In this document: positions 52,553 to 61,878 of the stretch, piece by piece
Numbering within the stretch: the stretch's first letter is position 1
How the letters are laid out: each line of letters opens with the position of its first letter
Source: JAAXHV01 sp965207165
Lineage (GTDB): Bacteria; Pseudomonadota; Gammaproteobacteria; Eutrophobiales; Eutrophobiaceae
Assembly (NCBI GenBank): GCA_965207165.1
Contig: OZ242265.1
Location: 1,302,001-1,366,000, forward strand
Direction of reading: 5' to 3'
DNA length: 64,000 bases
The notes under the pieces: generated by a model
Seen by the model: the letters and a program-made list of their open reading frames with translations, nothing else
Databases searched by the model: none
Told to the model about the DNA's origin: nothing
Made by a program: the position numbers and the translations under genes

Positions 52553-52786
52553 ATGTACACCGCAAAGATATTCAAGAATGGCCGCAGCCAGGCTGTCCGC
52601 ATCCCGAAGAACTATGCCTTCGAGGGTGTGACTGAGCTTACTGTACAGAAAGTGGGACAAAAGCTGATCCTGGAGCCTAAGCGTAAGTCCTGGCTGACGT
52701 TGAACGATGAAAGCAGGCCTGTCGACGATGACTTTCTGGCCGGACGACCGGACATGTTCGCGATTGATGAAAGCCGGGTAACGTGA
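52553..52786 (+). CDS. vapB: VapB/VagC-type AbrB antitoxin
   Basis: A 77-residue protein with the SpoVT/AbrB swapped-hairpin start YTAKIFKNGRSQAVRIPKNY and ELTVQKVGQKLILEPKRKSW, then a flexible acidic tail that wraps the toxin. A strong GGAGG lies 7 bases upstream. It is directly followed by the PIN toxin (stop TGA and ATG adjacent). Confidence 0.92.
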   Translation: MYTAKIFKNGRSQAVRIPKNYAFEGVTELTVQKVGQKLILEPKRKSWLTLNDESRPVDDDFLAGRPDMFAIDESRVT

Positions 52787-53200
52787 ATGATTTATATGCT
52801 CGATACAGACACCTGTAGCTATATCATGCGGCAGCATTCACAATCCGTCCTGGAAGCCCTGCAGGATAGGACAATCAGTGGTCATATCCTTTGCATATCC
52901 GTAATCACCTACCAAGAGTTACGCTTTGGTGCTGAACGGGTCGGTTCTGCGAGTTACCATGATCGCATCAATAAGATATGTGAACGTCTTGATTATGTGG
53001 CAGACTGGACAACTGAGTGTGCGGATAAGTTTGCTGCTACGCAGACAGCACTGCTCGAAATGGGCAAACCGATCGGTTTTACCGATGCGATGATTGCCTC
53101 CCATGCCCTGATAAACGATGCAACACTTGTAACCAACAACCAGAGGCATTTCTCCCAAGTCGAAGGTCTTCGCCTGGAAAATTGGTTCAATCAGAATTAA
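52787..53200 (+). CDS. vapC: VapC PIN-domain toxin
   Basis: A 137-residue PIN RNase. Acidic residues are in MIYMLDTDTCSYIM, the Glu in VITYQELRFGAE, and IGFTDAMIASHALINDATLV, then TNNQRHFSQV. The VapC of this MLDTN/DTCSYI type cleaves initiator tRNA in studied members. Complete and likely active with VapB. Confidence 0.92.
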   Translation: MIYMLDTDTCSYIMRQHSQSVLEALQDRTISGHILCISVITYQELRFGAERVGSASYHDRINKICERLDYVADWTTECADKFAATQTALLEMGKPIGFTDAMIASHALINDATLVTNNQRHFSQVEGLRLENWFNQN

Positions 53201-53256
53201 CCCATTATATCAGGGATTGATTTTGTTGATACTGGTTCCTTATTTTCTTAGGAAAA

Positions 53257-55899
53257 CTACTGATTTATACAGTCCATCAGCTGTTGGCGCATATCCCTCC
53301 CATTAATATTTTTTTCAACGACAACGAATATATCTTTGCCTTTGCTTTTGCGTTGCCATAGTTCACCAATTACCCGTTTCTCAGCAGTATCCGGTCCCTC
53401 GGCAATATGCGCGCCCTTATACTCAACGACAAGCAGGCGTCCATCTTCCAACTGAGCGACGAAATCCGGGTAGAACCTACCTGCTACTGTGGGTAGCCAG
53501 AACGAAGCAGGGTCCCGCGCCACGTTACGAATCCAGTACTTTAACGCCGGCAGGCTGTCAATAACCTGGGCGCACTGTTCCTCTTCGCCTCCCGGTATAC
53601 CGTCAAAAGCTGGAACTTGGTCCGGTCCCAGGAAATGTCTTGCGGGCTTCCACTGTCCTCGATAGAGACGGTGGCCCCGGTACATGTCATGCCTGAACGC
53701 AAAAAAGTGGTCGAAAGAAACCTCTACTTTTGCGCCGGGGTTAAACAGATGTTTCTGATAAACCTTGTTACGTTCCTGCCGCCTGATATTATCAATTTTG
53801 TCGCGTATCCGCCGAGCCAGAATGAATTTGCATCGCATCAGTGCGCTGATATGCAATTTACGGACATTCATTAAAAAGGAAATCAGGTCAGATAACCACC
53901 TGATCAAATCGGACTGGTTGATATCCAGTTGACGCAACTGGCCGTCGAGCCAGAGGACCAGCCCGTCTTGCGTCCAGCCTTCCACGTCTACATCCAGACC
54001 TAGCTGTTCTTGCTCGCCAGCGAATTTGTAGGTGACTCGCTTGCCGTCAAGATCGATCTTGAAACTATGGGCGGTCTCACGGATGAAAAACTCGTTCTCT
54101 TCCAACCTGGCCGGATGATCGGTTAATGACCAATCGTGGAACTCCATGAGCATATCAGTGTCCGCAAACTTCAACTCACCCTGGATTTCCGTGCTGAGTC
54201 CCGGAACATTGAATACCTCACCACGTCTGGCTGGCGACCACCGACGTTGCACCTGCTCTTGATAGGACTTAATCGCTTCGGCAACCCCGGCGCGTTCCGA
54301 CGTGGGAACGACAGCATAAATCAACTGCTCTAACTCCGTGTCTATCGGACTGTTAACCTCAACCTCAATCCGGTCGATGGAGGTCTCATGCACGGCTATG
54401 CCATGCTGTTCGGTGTCTTGCAAAGCAGCCAGCACGTCAGGCGTCTTGGCCAGGGAGAACTTGAACGTCAAATCTGGCGCCTCCTCCACCTCCGGGAACT
54501 CGACCCCCTCGCCAAATTCAAATCCTGGCTGCACATACTCTATATTTTCACTGGCTTCGTCTTCTTCAAAACCCATGGCAACAAGTTTATCAACCAGGGC
54601 ACGAGCGGCTTCGCCAAAGTCCGCTTCAGAAAGGAAGGCATAAGCCTGGTTCAACTCCCTGGCTTTGCGTCTCTGGGCATAAGGCATCCGCAATACCCGA
54701 CCAAGCAGTTGTTCCACATCCACTGCACTGCGAACGCGGGACACGGAACAAAAGATATAGGCAAAGGAACAGTCCCACCCTTCCTTTAACGCTTCGATAG
54801 TGATGACGTACTCAACCGGGCAATGGCGATCAAACAGGTCGACACCGTCCAATTCCCGTTGCTCGCCGGTGGCAACTACTATCTTTTCCTCGCGGATGCG
54901 TTCAACCTCAAGCAAATAGTCCTTCAAGACTTTGACCGTGACTTCCTGGTTTCTTGGTTGCGCCTGAAACAGGACGATCGGCCGAATGTAGCCGGGGTCG
55001 TTTAATGCTTCCTCAGCCAGAGAAGAGCGGGCGGCGATTGCGCCGTTCACTGCATTCTGCCAGCTATCGTGTTCGGACAATATGATCGGCAGTTTGATCA
55101 TCTGTTCTCGTTTAAGTTCCAGGGCGCTGACGCTGTACAAAATGTTGGACCTGGACCGAGGCGTGGCGCTGAATTCGATAATAGCAGCGGGATTCACGCG
55201 CTGCTGCATTTCACGGGTCAAGCCGGTCACCGCGTTATGCGCCTCATCCACGATCATCAGGGGTTGATGCAGGTGCATCAGGTTGGCAAAAGAGAACTTG
55301 ACGGCTCCATCTGCAAATGTTTCCAGTCCCGATACACGTCCGGGCATCGCGGAGAAATGGGGTTCCAGTTCTTCATTATGGGCATATACCTTGCGGCCAT
55401 CCGTATTTGAGACACGGAGCGTTTGAATTGTTCCCACGACAATACAGCAATTATCACGCAGGTCGTGCGGCCGAACCTGCGCAAAATCAGCTATATCAAA
55501 CACCCGCACACGCCCGGTAAAGGTTTCATTGAGCACTTGCCGATAGGGATGGCTGGTGTTCTTTAATGTTTCAACGGTCTGGCACCGGATGGTGTTTGAC
55601 GGAACAAGCCAGAGAACCAGCGGGTAGTCTTTTTCAATCCAGGCATCGCGGGCGACAGACACTGAATGAGCCGCCAGCAGGGTTTTACCTCCCCCCGTTG
55701 GCAACCGCAGGCAGACATAAGGTACTTCCGGGAGTTCCTTCAGCGACACATATTCACCGGAATAGCGGCCCAGCCTAGACGCTTGATTCGGTTCGCTGAC
55801 AAGAACTTCATAAGCAGCCTTCGGTCCTGCAATACGAGCCTCTTCAAAAAAACGTCGCAGGATGGCCAGCGTGTTCGTCTGGTACTGTTTCAGTTGCAT
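53257..55899 (-). CDS. Type III restriction enzyme, Res subunit
   Basis: An 880-residue helicase-nuclease. N-terminal motifs: Walker A CLRLPTGGGKTLLAAHSVSV, DEAH box LMIVDEAHNAVTG, SATP in IEFSATPRS, and the C-terminal helicase lobe with QLLGRVLRMPYAQRR. The C-terminal nuclease is PD-(D/E)XK: WLPTVAGRFYPDFVAQLEDG, then LLVVEYKGAH. Type III Res needs the Mod subunit encoded 12 bases upstream to find two head-to-head sites and cuts nearby. All motifs look intact. Third gene of the operon with the pentapeptide protein and Mod. Confidence 0.92.
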   Translation of the reverse strand: MQLKQYQTNTLAILRRFFEEARIAGPKAAYEVLVSEPNQASRLGRYSGEYVSLKELPEVPYVCLRLPTGGGKTLLAAHSVSVARDAWIEKDYPLVLWLVPSNTIRCQTVETLKNTSHPYRQVLNETFTGRVRVFDIADFAQVRPHDLRDNCCIVVGTIQTLRVSNTDGRKVYAHNEELEPHFSAMPGRVSGLETFADGAVKFSFANLMHLHQPLMIVDEAHNAVTGLTREMQQRVNPAAIIEFSATPRSRSNILYSVSALELKREQMIKLPIILSEHDSWQNAVNGAIAARSSLAEEALNDPGYIRPIVLFQAQPRNQEVTVKVLKDYLLEVERIREEKIVVATGEQRELDGVDLFDRHCPVEYVITIEALKEGWDCSFAYIFCSVSRVRSAVDVEQLLGRVLRMPYAQRRKARELNQAYAFLSEADFGEAARALVDKLVAMGFEEDEASENIEYVQPGFEFGEGVEFPEVEEAPDLTFKFSLAKTPDVLAALQDTEQHGIAVHETSIDRIEVEVNSPIDTELEQLIYAVVPTSERAGVAEAIKSYQEQVQRRWSPARRGEVFNVPGLSTEIQGELKFADTDMLMEFHDWSLTDHPARLEENEFFIRETAHSFKIDLDGKRVTYKFAGEQEQLGLDVDVEGWTQDGLVLWLDGQLRQLDINQSDLIRWLSDLISFLMNVRKLHISALMRCKFILARRIRDKIDNIRRQERNKVYQKHLFNPGAKVEVSFDHFFAFRHDMYRGHRLYRGQWKPARHFLGPDQVPAFDGIPGGEEEQCAQVIDSLPALKYWIRNVARDPASFWLPTVAGRFYPDFVAQLEDGRLLVVEYKGAHIAEGPDTAEKRVIGELWQRKSKGKDIFVVVEKNINGRDMRQQLMDCINQ

Positions 55900-55911
55900 T
55901 CGGAGGGTTGC

Positions 55912-57555
55912 TCAGGTCTGCGCCTTCAGGTCATAAGGCATTTGCTTGAAGACTATATTTTCACGATCAAGCGTCGTCGGTGTCAGGCGTGACTGTTCGC
56001 CGTAGATCGTCAACTTGCCGTCGAAGCCGGTAGTTATTCGAGCAATCTCATCTCGAAGCCGGTCCAGTATTGCACGTATGAGTACATTGCCTCCAGCCGG
56101 TCGCTTGTCGCCCAAAATACCATTATACAACAAGGCATAAGCATGGCCATCGTGCAGACCCAACAGTGGCGAGTCGCCTGTTCCATTCCACGGGTGTTTT
56201 GTCTCGCTGAACCATACATGGGCAGCCAATACCTTAAAATCGATATCCCGCCTGATCTGTCCCGCTTCGTCGAACACGGTGGGCCCGAGGCGATAGAACC
56301 GGAAACCGCCGCCACCCTGCCATTTCACTGACTTGGAAATTCCACCCTGCTCTCCGTCAATTACTTTCTGCAGGCGAGGCCGGCAATGGGTAATGGCATG
56401 CTCACCCATTTCGATGCCGATGTAACGGCGCCCCATTTTGTGGGCAACGGCTGCCGTAGTGCCGGAGCCTAGAAAGGAGTCGAGAACGAGGTCGCCTGGA
56501 TCAGAAAATAATTCAAATATACGTTTTATAAGTGCCTCTGGTTTTTTTCCTTTAGGAAATTTTACACCACCTTCATTATGGAGATTGTTTGAACGCAGAT
56601 CATCCCAAAGATTAGTAAGCGGTTCGCCTGAAACTGACTCGCCATCAACTTCTTTAAGCTTGTCGCGATAAAATAGCCATCGCTCGCCGTTTTGCAAATA
56701 AATATCGGAGTAGCCCTGTCGCACCTGAAGGTAAACACGGTTCGGATCATCCCTAGATTTGTCAACCATGTTACGGGTTTCTTGGCCTATGCCTTCATAG
56801 GCAGGTCGAGCAGTACGAACGACACGGTCGGCATTCTTGTACACAAATTCGCTAATTTCTTTCTCATATTGTTCACCGAGACGTTTTTTCTTTTCACGTG
56901 GATTTTCGCCTGATGTTTGCGAAAAAGCTTGTGAAAGAGGAATAAGACGCCAATTTGCGTAATTCTCCTCATAGTTTTCAATGTAAGATGCATACCTTGG
57001 ATCACGTCGGCGCTTTGTGAAAACCCGGTTTGGTTGCCAGTTATTAGCTTTATCGATTGCATATATAACGATGTAATTTGTAACTGTTACGACACCTGGA
57101 TTGATAGCCTTGTGGCCTACGGCTGCCCCTTGACGAAACGTACAGATATTGATTCGGTTCTTCCTGCCAAATATTTCATCAAGCACAATGATGCAATAAG
57201 CAAGCTCCTCATCATCTAGGTGGATTGCTATCGTGCCTGTCTGCGCAAGTAGGTCGCGCAGCAGTTCAAGGCGTGCATACATTATTCCAAGCCAGATCGA
57301 ATGCTCAAGATTGTCATCGTAATGCTCAAGGGCTTGGCCTGTATTAAATGGCGGGTCGATGTAAATACACTTAACCTGCCCGGCGTAGAACGGTAAAAGT
57401 GCCTTCAAGGCTTCCAGGTTATCACCTTGAATCAACATATTGCCCGCACTCGCATCACCCGCCGATAACTCTGATACCTCTCCCAACAACCGGTATGGCA
57501 CACCTGCCGCAGCGCGAATATCCTTATCCCGTGTCAGCCAGTTCAGGGTTGGCAT
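55912..57555 (-). CDS. Type III DNA methyltransferase, Mod subunit
   Basis: A 547-residue N6-adenine methyltransferase. Motif IV is IYIDPPFNTGQALEHYDDNL, and the AdoMet motif is near the C-terminal half, LVLDSFLGSGTTAAVAHKMG, the usual beta-class order. The N-terminal LIQGDNLEALKALLPFYAGQ is typical of type III Mod. The middle is the variable DNA-recognition domain. It methylates one strand of an asymmetric site. The start overlaps the upstream pentapeptide-repeat gene stop (57555). Confidence 0.92.
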   Translation of the reverse strand: MPTLNWLTRDKDIRAAAGVPYRLLGEVSELSAGDASAGNMLIQGDNLEALKALLPFYAGQVKCIYIDPPFNTGQALEHYDDNLEHSIWLGIMYARLELLRDLLAQTGTIAIHLDDEELAYCIIVLDEIFGRKNRINICTFRQGAAVGHKAINPGVVTVTNYIVIYAIDKANNWQPNRVFTKRRRDPRYASYIENYEENYANWRLIPLSQAFSQTSGENPREKKKRLGEQYEKEISEFVYKNADRVVRTARPAYEGIGQETRNMVDKSRDDPNRVYLQVRQGYSDIYLQNGERWLFYRDKLKEVDGESVSGEPLTNLWDDLRSNNLHNEGGVKFPKGKKPEALIKRIFELFSDPGDLVLDSFLGSGTTAAVAHKMGRRYIGIEMGEHAITHCRPRLQKVIDGEQGGISKSVKWQGGGGFRFYRLGPTVFDEAGQIRRDIDFKVLAAHVWFSETKHPWNGTGDSPLLGLHDGHAYALLYNGILGDKRPAGGNVLIRAILDRLRDEIARITTGFDGKLTIYGEQSRLTPTTLDRENIVFKQMPYDLKAQT

Positions 57556-58856
57556 CAGCTATTATCCTCCTCCGAATCATCTGGCACAGCTTCCTGGTAT
57601 TCGGTAATCCATTGTTCAGCTTCCCCTTTGGTGTAGCTTCCGGTAATGGCGCTGCTTTTTTCCGGTAGTTCATGACTTGCTGGTTTGTCAATATGTTGTG
57701 CCAGCTTTCTCCTTAGTGCCTGTGTGGCATAATTAGACATACCTTCGACCAGAGAGTCCATGTCCTCATTTGACAAGCCACCTTCAAATGTCACCCCTGA
57801 TAAATCGCTTTCCTCGCCAATACGATCACCTATGGTAGCTTCGAATGAAAAAGTGGCAAAATGCTCGCCGCTTGTAACTCCTTGTAGCTGAGTATCTACA
57901 AGAACGGCTCCTTGCAAAAATACGTCGTGAAGTATTGCTCCTTGCAACATTGCGTTTTTAAGCTCAACACCTTGTAACCTTACATCAGCCAGCCAAGCCC
58001 CCTGTAGCTGCGCTCCCCTCAAGTCGGATTCCTGTAGCATTGTATGTACAAGTGTAGCCCCTTGAAGTTTTGCATCGGGAATGAAGGCCCTTTGAAGTTG
58101 TGCCATGAAAAGTCTGGCTCCTTGTAACCTGGCCCCACTAAGCCAAGCTCCCTGTAGATGCGCCTTGTGCAAATCAGCACTTTCCAGACGTGCCCTGCTA
58201 AGTCCAGCTCCGTTCAGCCAACTTCCCTGCAAGTTAATGCGGAGACCCTTGAAAATATCGTGCTCCTGCACAAATAATAGGGTCAGCAGGCTTTGAATTT
58301 CTTCGGACGGTTTTGAACTATGTTTATCTCTATAGTCGTCTTCGGCGGTAGTTCGACGAATGTGGGAACAAAGAATATCCAATACTGTCTGGCATAACTC
58401 CTCGGTATCTTCCGCCAAATGAAAAAGTTCGTAAGCACCACCCAGGCGAATAGAAACCGAGTCATGGCCAAGGTGTTCAATAGCATTCTTCAAGCGTTCC
58501 TGCCGCTTCCCGTTTTCAGCATTTTCCACGGCATCTTCCATAGTCTTAACGCGTCTATAGGAAATGAAAGCGTATAAGCCAAATAGAAGGCCGCTCATAC
58601 AGATTCCCAAGAAATTCAAAACTTCATGCTTTCTACTCACATCAAAAAACTTGATTGCTGCTGTGACAACTACATCATCTGTATCAGAAGTCAGCACAAC
58701 AAAAAATAGAACAAATGACGGGCATAATAGACCCAGGAATGTACTCCATACAAGGACTGATATCGCGGGAGATATGTCAATATTCGACTTCCAGAGAAAT
58801 GATAAGGAAGAAAGCGCTCGCTTCATCGACAGCTTAGTATCGACTATGCGAAACAT
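57555..58856 (-). CDS. Membrane pentapeptide-repeat protein in the type III RM operon
   Basis: A 433-residue protein. Two membrane spans are at about 29-55 (ISVLVWSTFLGLLCPSFVLF) and 80-103 (NFLGICMSGLLFGLYAFISY). A helical region with RRVKTMEDAVENAENGKRQE follows. Residues about 210-330 are pentapeptide repeats of the A(D/N)LxX type: LQGAWLSGARLQGARLFMAQ, LQGATLVHTMLQESDLRGAQ, a square beta-helix. The C-terminal 90 residues are acidic. Pentapeptide proteins such as Qnr and MfpA mimic DNA, so it could guard or modulate the restriction enzyme at the membrane, but that is inference. The stop overlaps the Mod start, so it is the first gene of a three-gene operon. Confidence 0.85.
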   Translation of the reverse strand: MFRIVDTKLSMKRALSSLSFLWKSNIDISPAISVLVWSTFLGLLCPSFVLFFVVLTSDTDDVVVTAAIKFFDVSRKHEVLNFLGICMSGLLFGLYAFISYRRVKTMEDAVENAENGKRQERLKNAIEHLGHDSVSIRLGGAYELFHLAEDTEELCQTVLDILCSHIRRTTAEDDYRDKHSSKPSEEIQSLLTLLFVQEHDIFKGLRINLQGSWLNGAGLSRARLESADLHKAHLQGAWLSGARLQGARLFMAQLQRAFIPDAKLQGATLVHTMLQESDLRGAQLQGAWLADVRLQGVELKNAMLQGAILHDVFLQGAVLVDTQLQGVTSGEHFATFSFEATIGDRIGEESDLSGVTFEGGLSNEDMDSLVEGMSNYATQALRRKLAQHIDKPASHELPEKSSAITGSYTKGEAEQWITEYQEAVPDDSEEDNS

Positions 58857-59378
58857 CTTGGTTTACCGGTGATTTTGTCATTAATTAATCCTGATGACGA
58901 CTTACAGGCCACATTCATTGAGTGTGATTCCAGTTCAATATGAACAGCAATTATGGTATGTCTCGAAACGTATTCATGTTGAGCCGGTATCGGTGTTCAA
59001 ATTCAATCAGAATCAGCGTTTACGTTCAACCAAAATCAGAATACATCTTAGGTGTGATCACTTTTATCGTTTGAGCCTGTCGAACCAGCTATCAAACCTG
59101 TCCGATAATGATTTCAACTCCTCCTCCCAAACAACGTCTCTTGTGTAGATAAGTGACATCATATTACAGTCAGTATTGATCCTGGCTGCTCTTGTGAATC
59201 TACCACCCTTAAGGATGTGATCCAGAGAAATAGCTACTTTATCCTAGGCATTGTCATTATTCGCGCTGTATGTCGAAATTTACATAAGGATTGCATCGCA
59301 CAGGTCATTGACTGCATTCAGAATCAACTTGAAATCAGTAGGATACACATTTCCCTGTTTTGCTCTCTCGATTTGGTA
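58857..59378. repeat. Decayed IS21-type terminal repeats in a gene-free gap
   Basis: Between about 58910 and 59050 are units like GTTCAATATGAACA, ATTCATGTTGAGCC and GTTTACGTTCAACCA (59018-59032), related to the repeats at 51214-51307 but inverted. No gene is seen to 59378; the remaining part is AT-rich. A promoter for the restriction operon should be in the first 100 bases. Confidence 0.55.
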
Positions 59379-60563
59379 TCAGCCAGGAAGTAACTCGACC
59401 ACGTCCGCCTTTACACCGGTCACATAGTCCGCCCATTGATTCATCACCCCCCGACGCCGTTCAAAGAGATCGCTTCGGAAGTAAGCGCCCTCCGTGCCAC
59501 CGACAACGTGAGCCAGTGCCGCCTCTGCAACCTCCCGCGGCTTGCCGGTGTCCGCACACCAATCCCGGAAACTGGACCGGAAGCCATGTGCAGTCGCCCG
59601 GTCTGCCAGGCCATTGTCCCGCAGTAATTTGGTCAGGGCCATATCGGACAGCGGTTTCCCCGGACGTTGCGGGCTTGGAAATACAAGCCCGGTCCCGTCA
59701 GCCAGTATCCGGGCCTGCTCCAATACGGCCAGGGCCGGATTGGACAACGGCACCCGGTGGACCTTGCCGCCCTTCATGCGCTCGGCCGGGATCGTCCAGG
59801 TCTTGTTATCCAGGTCAATCTCGTCCCAGGTTGCGCCCCGGACTTCACCTGCCCGGGCCGCAGTCAGTACCAGGAAGCGAAAGGCCAGCTTTACCGCAAT
59901 GCCCGCCCCCGACTGCCCGATTGTTTCGAGTGCCGCCGGCACATCCCGGTAAGGTAACGCCCGCAAATGTGCCTTGACAGCAGGCAGTTTCGGCAAGGCG
60001 CCCTCAATCATCTCCCCTGCCGGATTGTTTTCGATATGCCCGTGCGCCATTGCCCAGCGGAACGTTTGGCGCATTTTCTGGCGTAGCCGGCGCGCCGTTT
60101 CAGGCCGTGTTGTCCAGAGCGGGGTCAATATTTTCAACACGTCCTCACGGCCTAACCGGTCTATCTGGGTAGGGCCGATAACCGGGAACACATACTTTTC
60201 CATTGCCTGCAGCCAGTTCCTGGTGTGTTTGCCATTGCGCCAGCTTGGTTTGAGTGCCTCATGGGTTTGCTCGGCGGCGTCCCGGAATGACGGCAGCCTG
60301 GCCTTGCGCTTTTCAGCCAGCGGGTCCCGTTTATGAATACGGGCGGCCTTGCGGTTCTCAAACGCCCTGTCCCGGGCCTCGGCCAGGGTCACGAGTTTGA
60401 AACTGCCGAGACCAATATCATGGCGTTTCCCGTTGATGGTGAGGCGCTGGACCCAGCTTTTGCCCTCGCCGGTCCCGATGCGCAAGTACAGCGTATCGCC
60501 CATAAAATGAAACCCCGGTTTCTTGAGCGATTTCGCTTCAGCATACGTCATTTTCTTTGTCAT
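59379..60563 (-). CDS. P4-type tyrosine integrase
   Basis: A 394-residue site-specific recombinase. The DUF4102 N-terminal domain (LYLRIGTGEGKSWVQRLTIN, GLGSFKLVTLAEARDRAFEN) is followed by the SAM-like core-binding domain and the catalytic domain: LTAARAGEVRGATWDEIDLD (Arg), TAHGFRSSFRDWCAD (HxxR), AEAALAHVVGGTEGAYFRSD (His and Tyr). All five residues are present. The gene starts about 150 bases from tRNA-Ser and reads away from it, as expected for the island integrase. Confidence 0.93.
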   Translation of the reverse strand: MTKKMTYAEAKSLKKPGFHFMGDTLYLRIGTGEGKSWVQRLTINGKRHDIGLGSFKLVTLAEARDRAFENRKAARIHKRDPLAEKRKARLPSFRDAAEQTHEALKPSWRNGKHTRNWLQAMEKYVFPVIGPTQIDRLGREDVLKILTPLWTTRPETARRLRQKMRQTFRWAMAHGHIENNPAGEMIEGALPKLPAVKAHLRALPYRDVPAALETIGQSGAGIAVKLAFRFLVLTAARAGEVRGATWDEIDLDNKTWTIPAERMKGGKVHRVPLSNPALAVLEQARILADGTGLVFPSPQRPGKPLSDMALTKLLRDNGLADRATAHGFRSSFRDWCADTGKPREVAEAALAHVVGGTEGAYFRSDLFERRRGVMNQWADYVTGVKADVVELLPG

Positions 60564-60711
60564 ATCTCTATACCCCTTACCAACGCAAATTCCACCCTCT
60601 GATACAGGTAGTATAGAGAATGAGGGGGAATTGTCAAGACATGATTATACGAAAAAACCTTTGTATATCAATATAGTTATATAATATCTAAGACAGCATC
60701 GGAAAATCAAC

Positions 60712-60802
60712 TGGCGGAGAGGGTGGGATTCGAACCCACGAAGGGCTATCAACCCTTGCCGGTTTTCAAGACCGGTGCATTCAACCGCTCTGCCACCTCT
60801 CC
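60712..60802 (-). tRNA. tRNA-Ser (anticodon TGA), island attachment gene
   Basis: The minus-strand sequence GGAGAGGTGGCAGAGCGG starts a class II tRNA. The anticodon stem-loop is CCGGTCTTGAAAACCGG with anticodon TGA (decoding UCA). A long variable arm (CAAGGGTTGATAGCCCTT) is seen, then the T arm GTGGGTTCGAATCCCAC and acceptor end CCTCTCCGCCA with encoded CCA. Its 3' end is the integration target; the intact sequence is kept by the island's own copy. Confidence 0.97.
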
Positions 60803-60865
60803 GATTTTGAGTATTTGATCCTTTTTATCATCATTCTTGCTGACATTCACCGGGACCGGTGCACT

Positions 60866-61065
60866 GTGACCTACCTCCCTGTAGGTCACCCCTACGGGGC
60901 CAGCTACGCTTATGCTGCGCTGTCCAAATTCGCTCCAGACGAATTTGTGTGACCTGCCTCCCTGTAGGTCACCCCTCCGGGGCCAGCTACGCTTGCGCTG
61001 CACTGTCCAAATTCGCTCCAGGCGAATTTGTGTGACCCCTTCCCTGTAGGCCACCCCTGTGGGCA
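60866..61065. repeat. 83-bp tandem repeat, about 2.4 copies
   Basis: Units start at 60866, 60949 and 61032 (period 83). Each contains the inverted repeat GTGACCTAC/GTAGGTCAC and a second one, AAATTCG/CGAATTT, so two hairpins per unit. It lies just beyond the 5' end of tRNA-Ser. A frame through it on the minus strand is an artefact. Confidence 0.88.
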
Positions 61066-61191
61066 AGCATATATTCTAACCCGAACTTGTCATTGAATTT
61101 TCAAAAAACTGCGTTAATATTGAAAATAGAGATTGTAATTTATCGTTCCAACCCACACTATCAATCTTGACGTAATGATTGGAGGCTTAAC

Positions 61192-61863
61192 ATGAATCAG
61201 AATTATGCAGTAGCGCGTCCGGCCCCATCGGTGCTGGCCACGAACAAGTTGATACGCAATACCTATATCCTGCTGTCCTTGACTTTGTTGTTCAGTGCGT
61301 TGATGGCGGGGATATCCATTGCAATGAATCTCCCGAGCATGGGCCTGCTCATTACCCTTGGCGGCTATTTTGGCCTGTTGTACCTGACTTCCGCACTGAG
61401 AAACAGCGTCTGGGGTCTGGCCGCGATATTCGCCCTGACGGGTTTCATGGGCCTGACACTCGGGCCATTCATTAATGCCTACCTGCAGTTTTTCTCAAAT
61501 GGCGGGCAACTGGTAATGCTGGCCCTGGGCGGCACCGGCGTCATCTTTCTTGGACTGTCCGGCTATGCCCTGACCACCCGCAAGGACTTCAGTTTCCTGG
61601 GCGGGTTCGTATTCGTCGGGATACTGGTTGCTTTCCTGCTGGCGATCTGTGCAGTACTGTTCAACATGCCGGCCCTGTCGCTGGCCATATCAGCCGTCTT
61701 CATCCTGTTGATGTCGGGCTTGATTCTGTACCAGACCAGCGAGATGATCCACGGAGGCGAAACCAACTACATCATGGCGACGATTACCCTGTATGTCGCT
61801 ATCTATAACCTGTTTACCAGCCTGCTCCACATACTGGCCATGTTTGCCGGCCAGGAGCGCTGA
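61192..61863 (+). CDS. Bax-inhibitor-1/YccA family membrane protein
   Basis: A 223-residue inner-membrane protein with seven spans. NKLIRNTYILLSLTLLFSAL is the first; GFMGLTLGPFINAYLQFFSN is the well-known family segment; LILYQTSEMIHGGETNYIMA has the conserved Asp/Glu-type pH sensor region, and the end is YNLFTSLLHILAMFAGQER. Homologues YccA and YbhL modulate FtsH or leak calcium. It is near universal in Gammaproteobacteria, which supports the chromosome assignment here. Confidence 0.93.
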   Translation: MNQNYAVARPAPSVLATNKLIRNTYILLSLTLLFSALMAGISIAMNLPSMGLLITLGGYFGLLYLTSALRNSVWGLAAIFALTGFMGLTLGPFINAYLQFFSNGGQLVMLALGGTGVIFLGLSGYALTTRKDFSFLGGFVFVGILVAFLLAICAVLFNMPALSLAISAVFILLMSGLILYQTSEMIHGGETNYIMATITLYVAIYNLFTSLLHILAMFAGQER

Positions 61864-61878
61864 ACCCTCCCTGTCAAC

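Larger units (their letters stand above)
31574..60732. mobile_element. Genomic island integrated at tRNA-Ser(TGA)
   Basis: About 29.2 kb between the direct repeats at 31574-31594 and 60712-60732. It starts beside the tRNA with a P4-type tyrosine integrase pointing away from it (59379-60563). Cargo includes a type III restriction system with a pentapeptide-repeat protein, VapBC, RadC, YhaO/YhaN, an AAA ATPase, a PD-(D/E)XK nuclease and a HEPN-like protein. It contains two complete IS3-family elements and at least six broken transposase fragments, and gene base composition changes sharply from block to block. No conjugation genes are seen, so it may be mobilisable or fixed. Confidence 0.75.

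Noticed and set aside
60866..61065. CRISPR array
   Set aside because: The repeats are directly adjacent 83-bp units without spacers, and no cas gene is in the window.
60749..61066. Minus-strand 105-residue frame
   Set aside because: It runs through the tandem repeat and into the tRNA.
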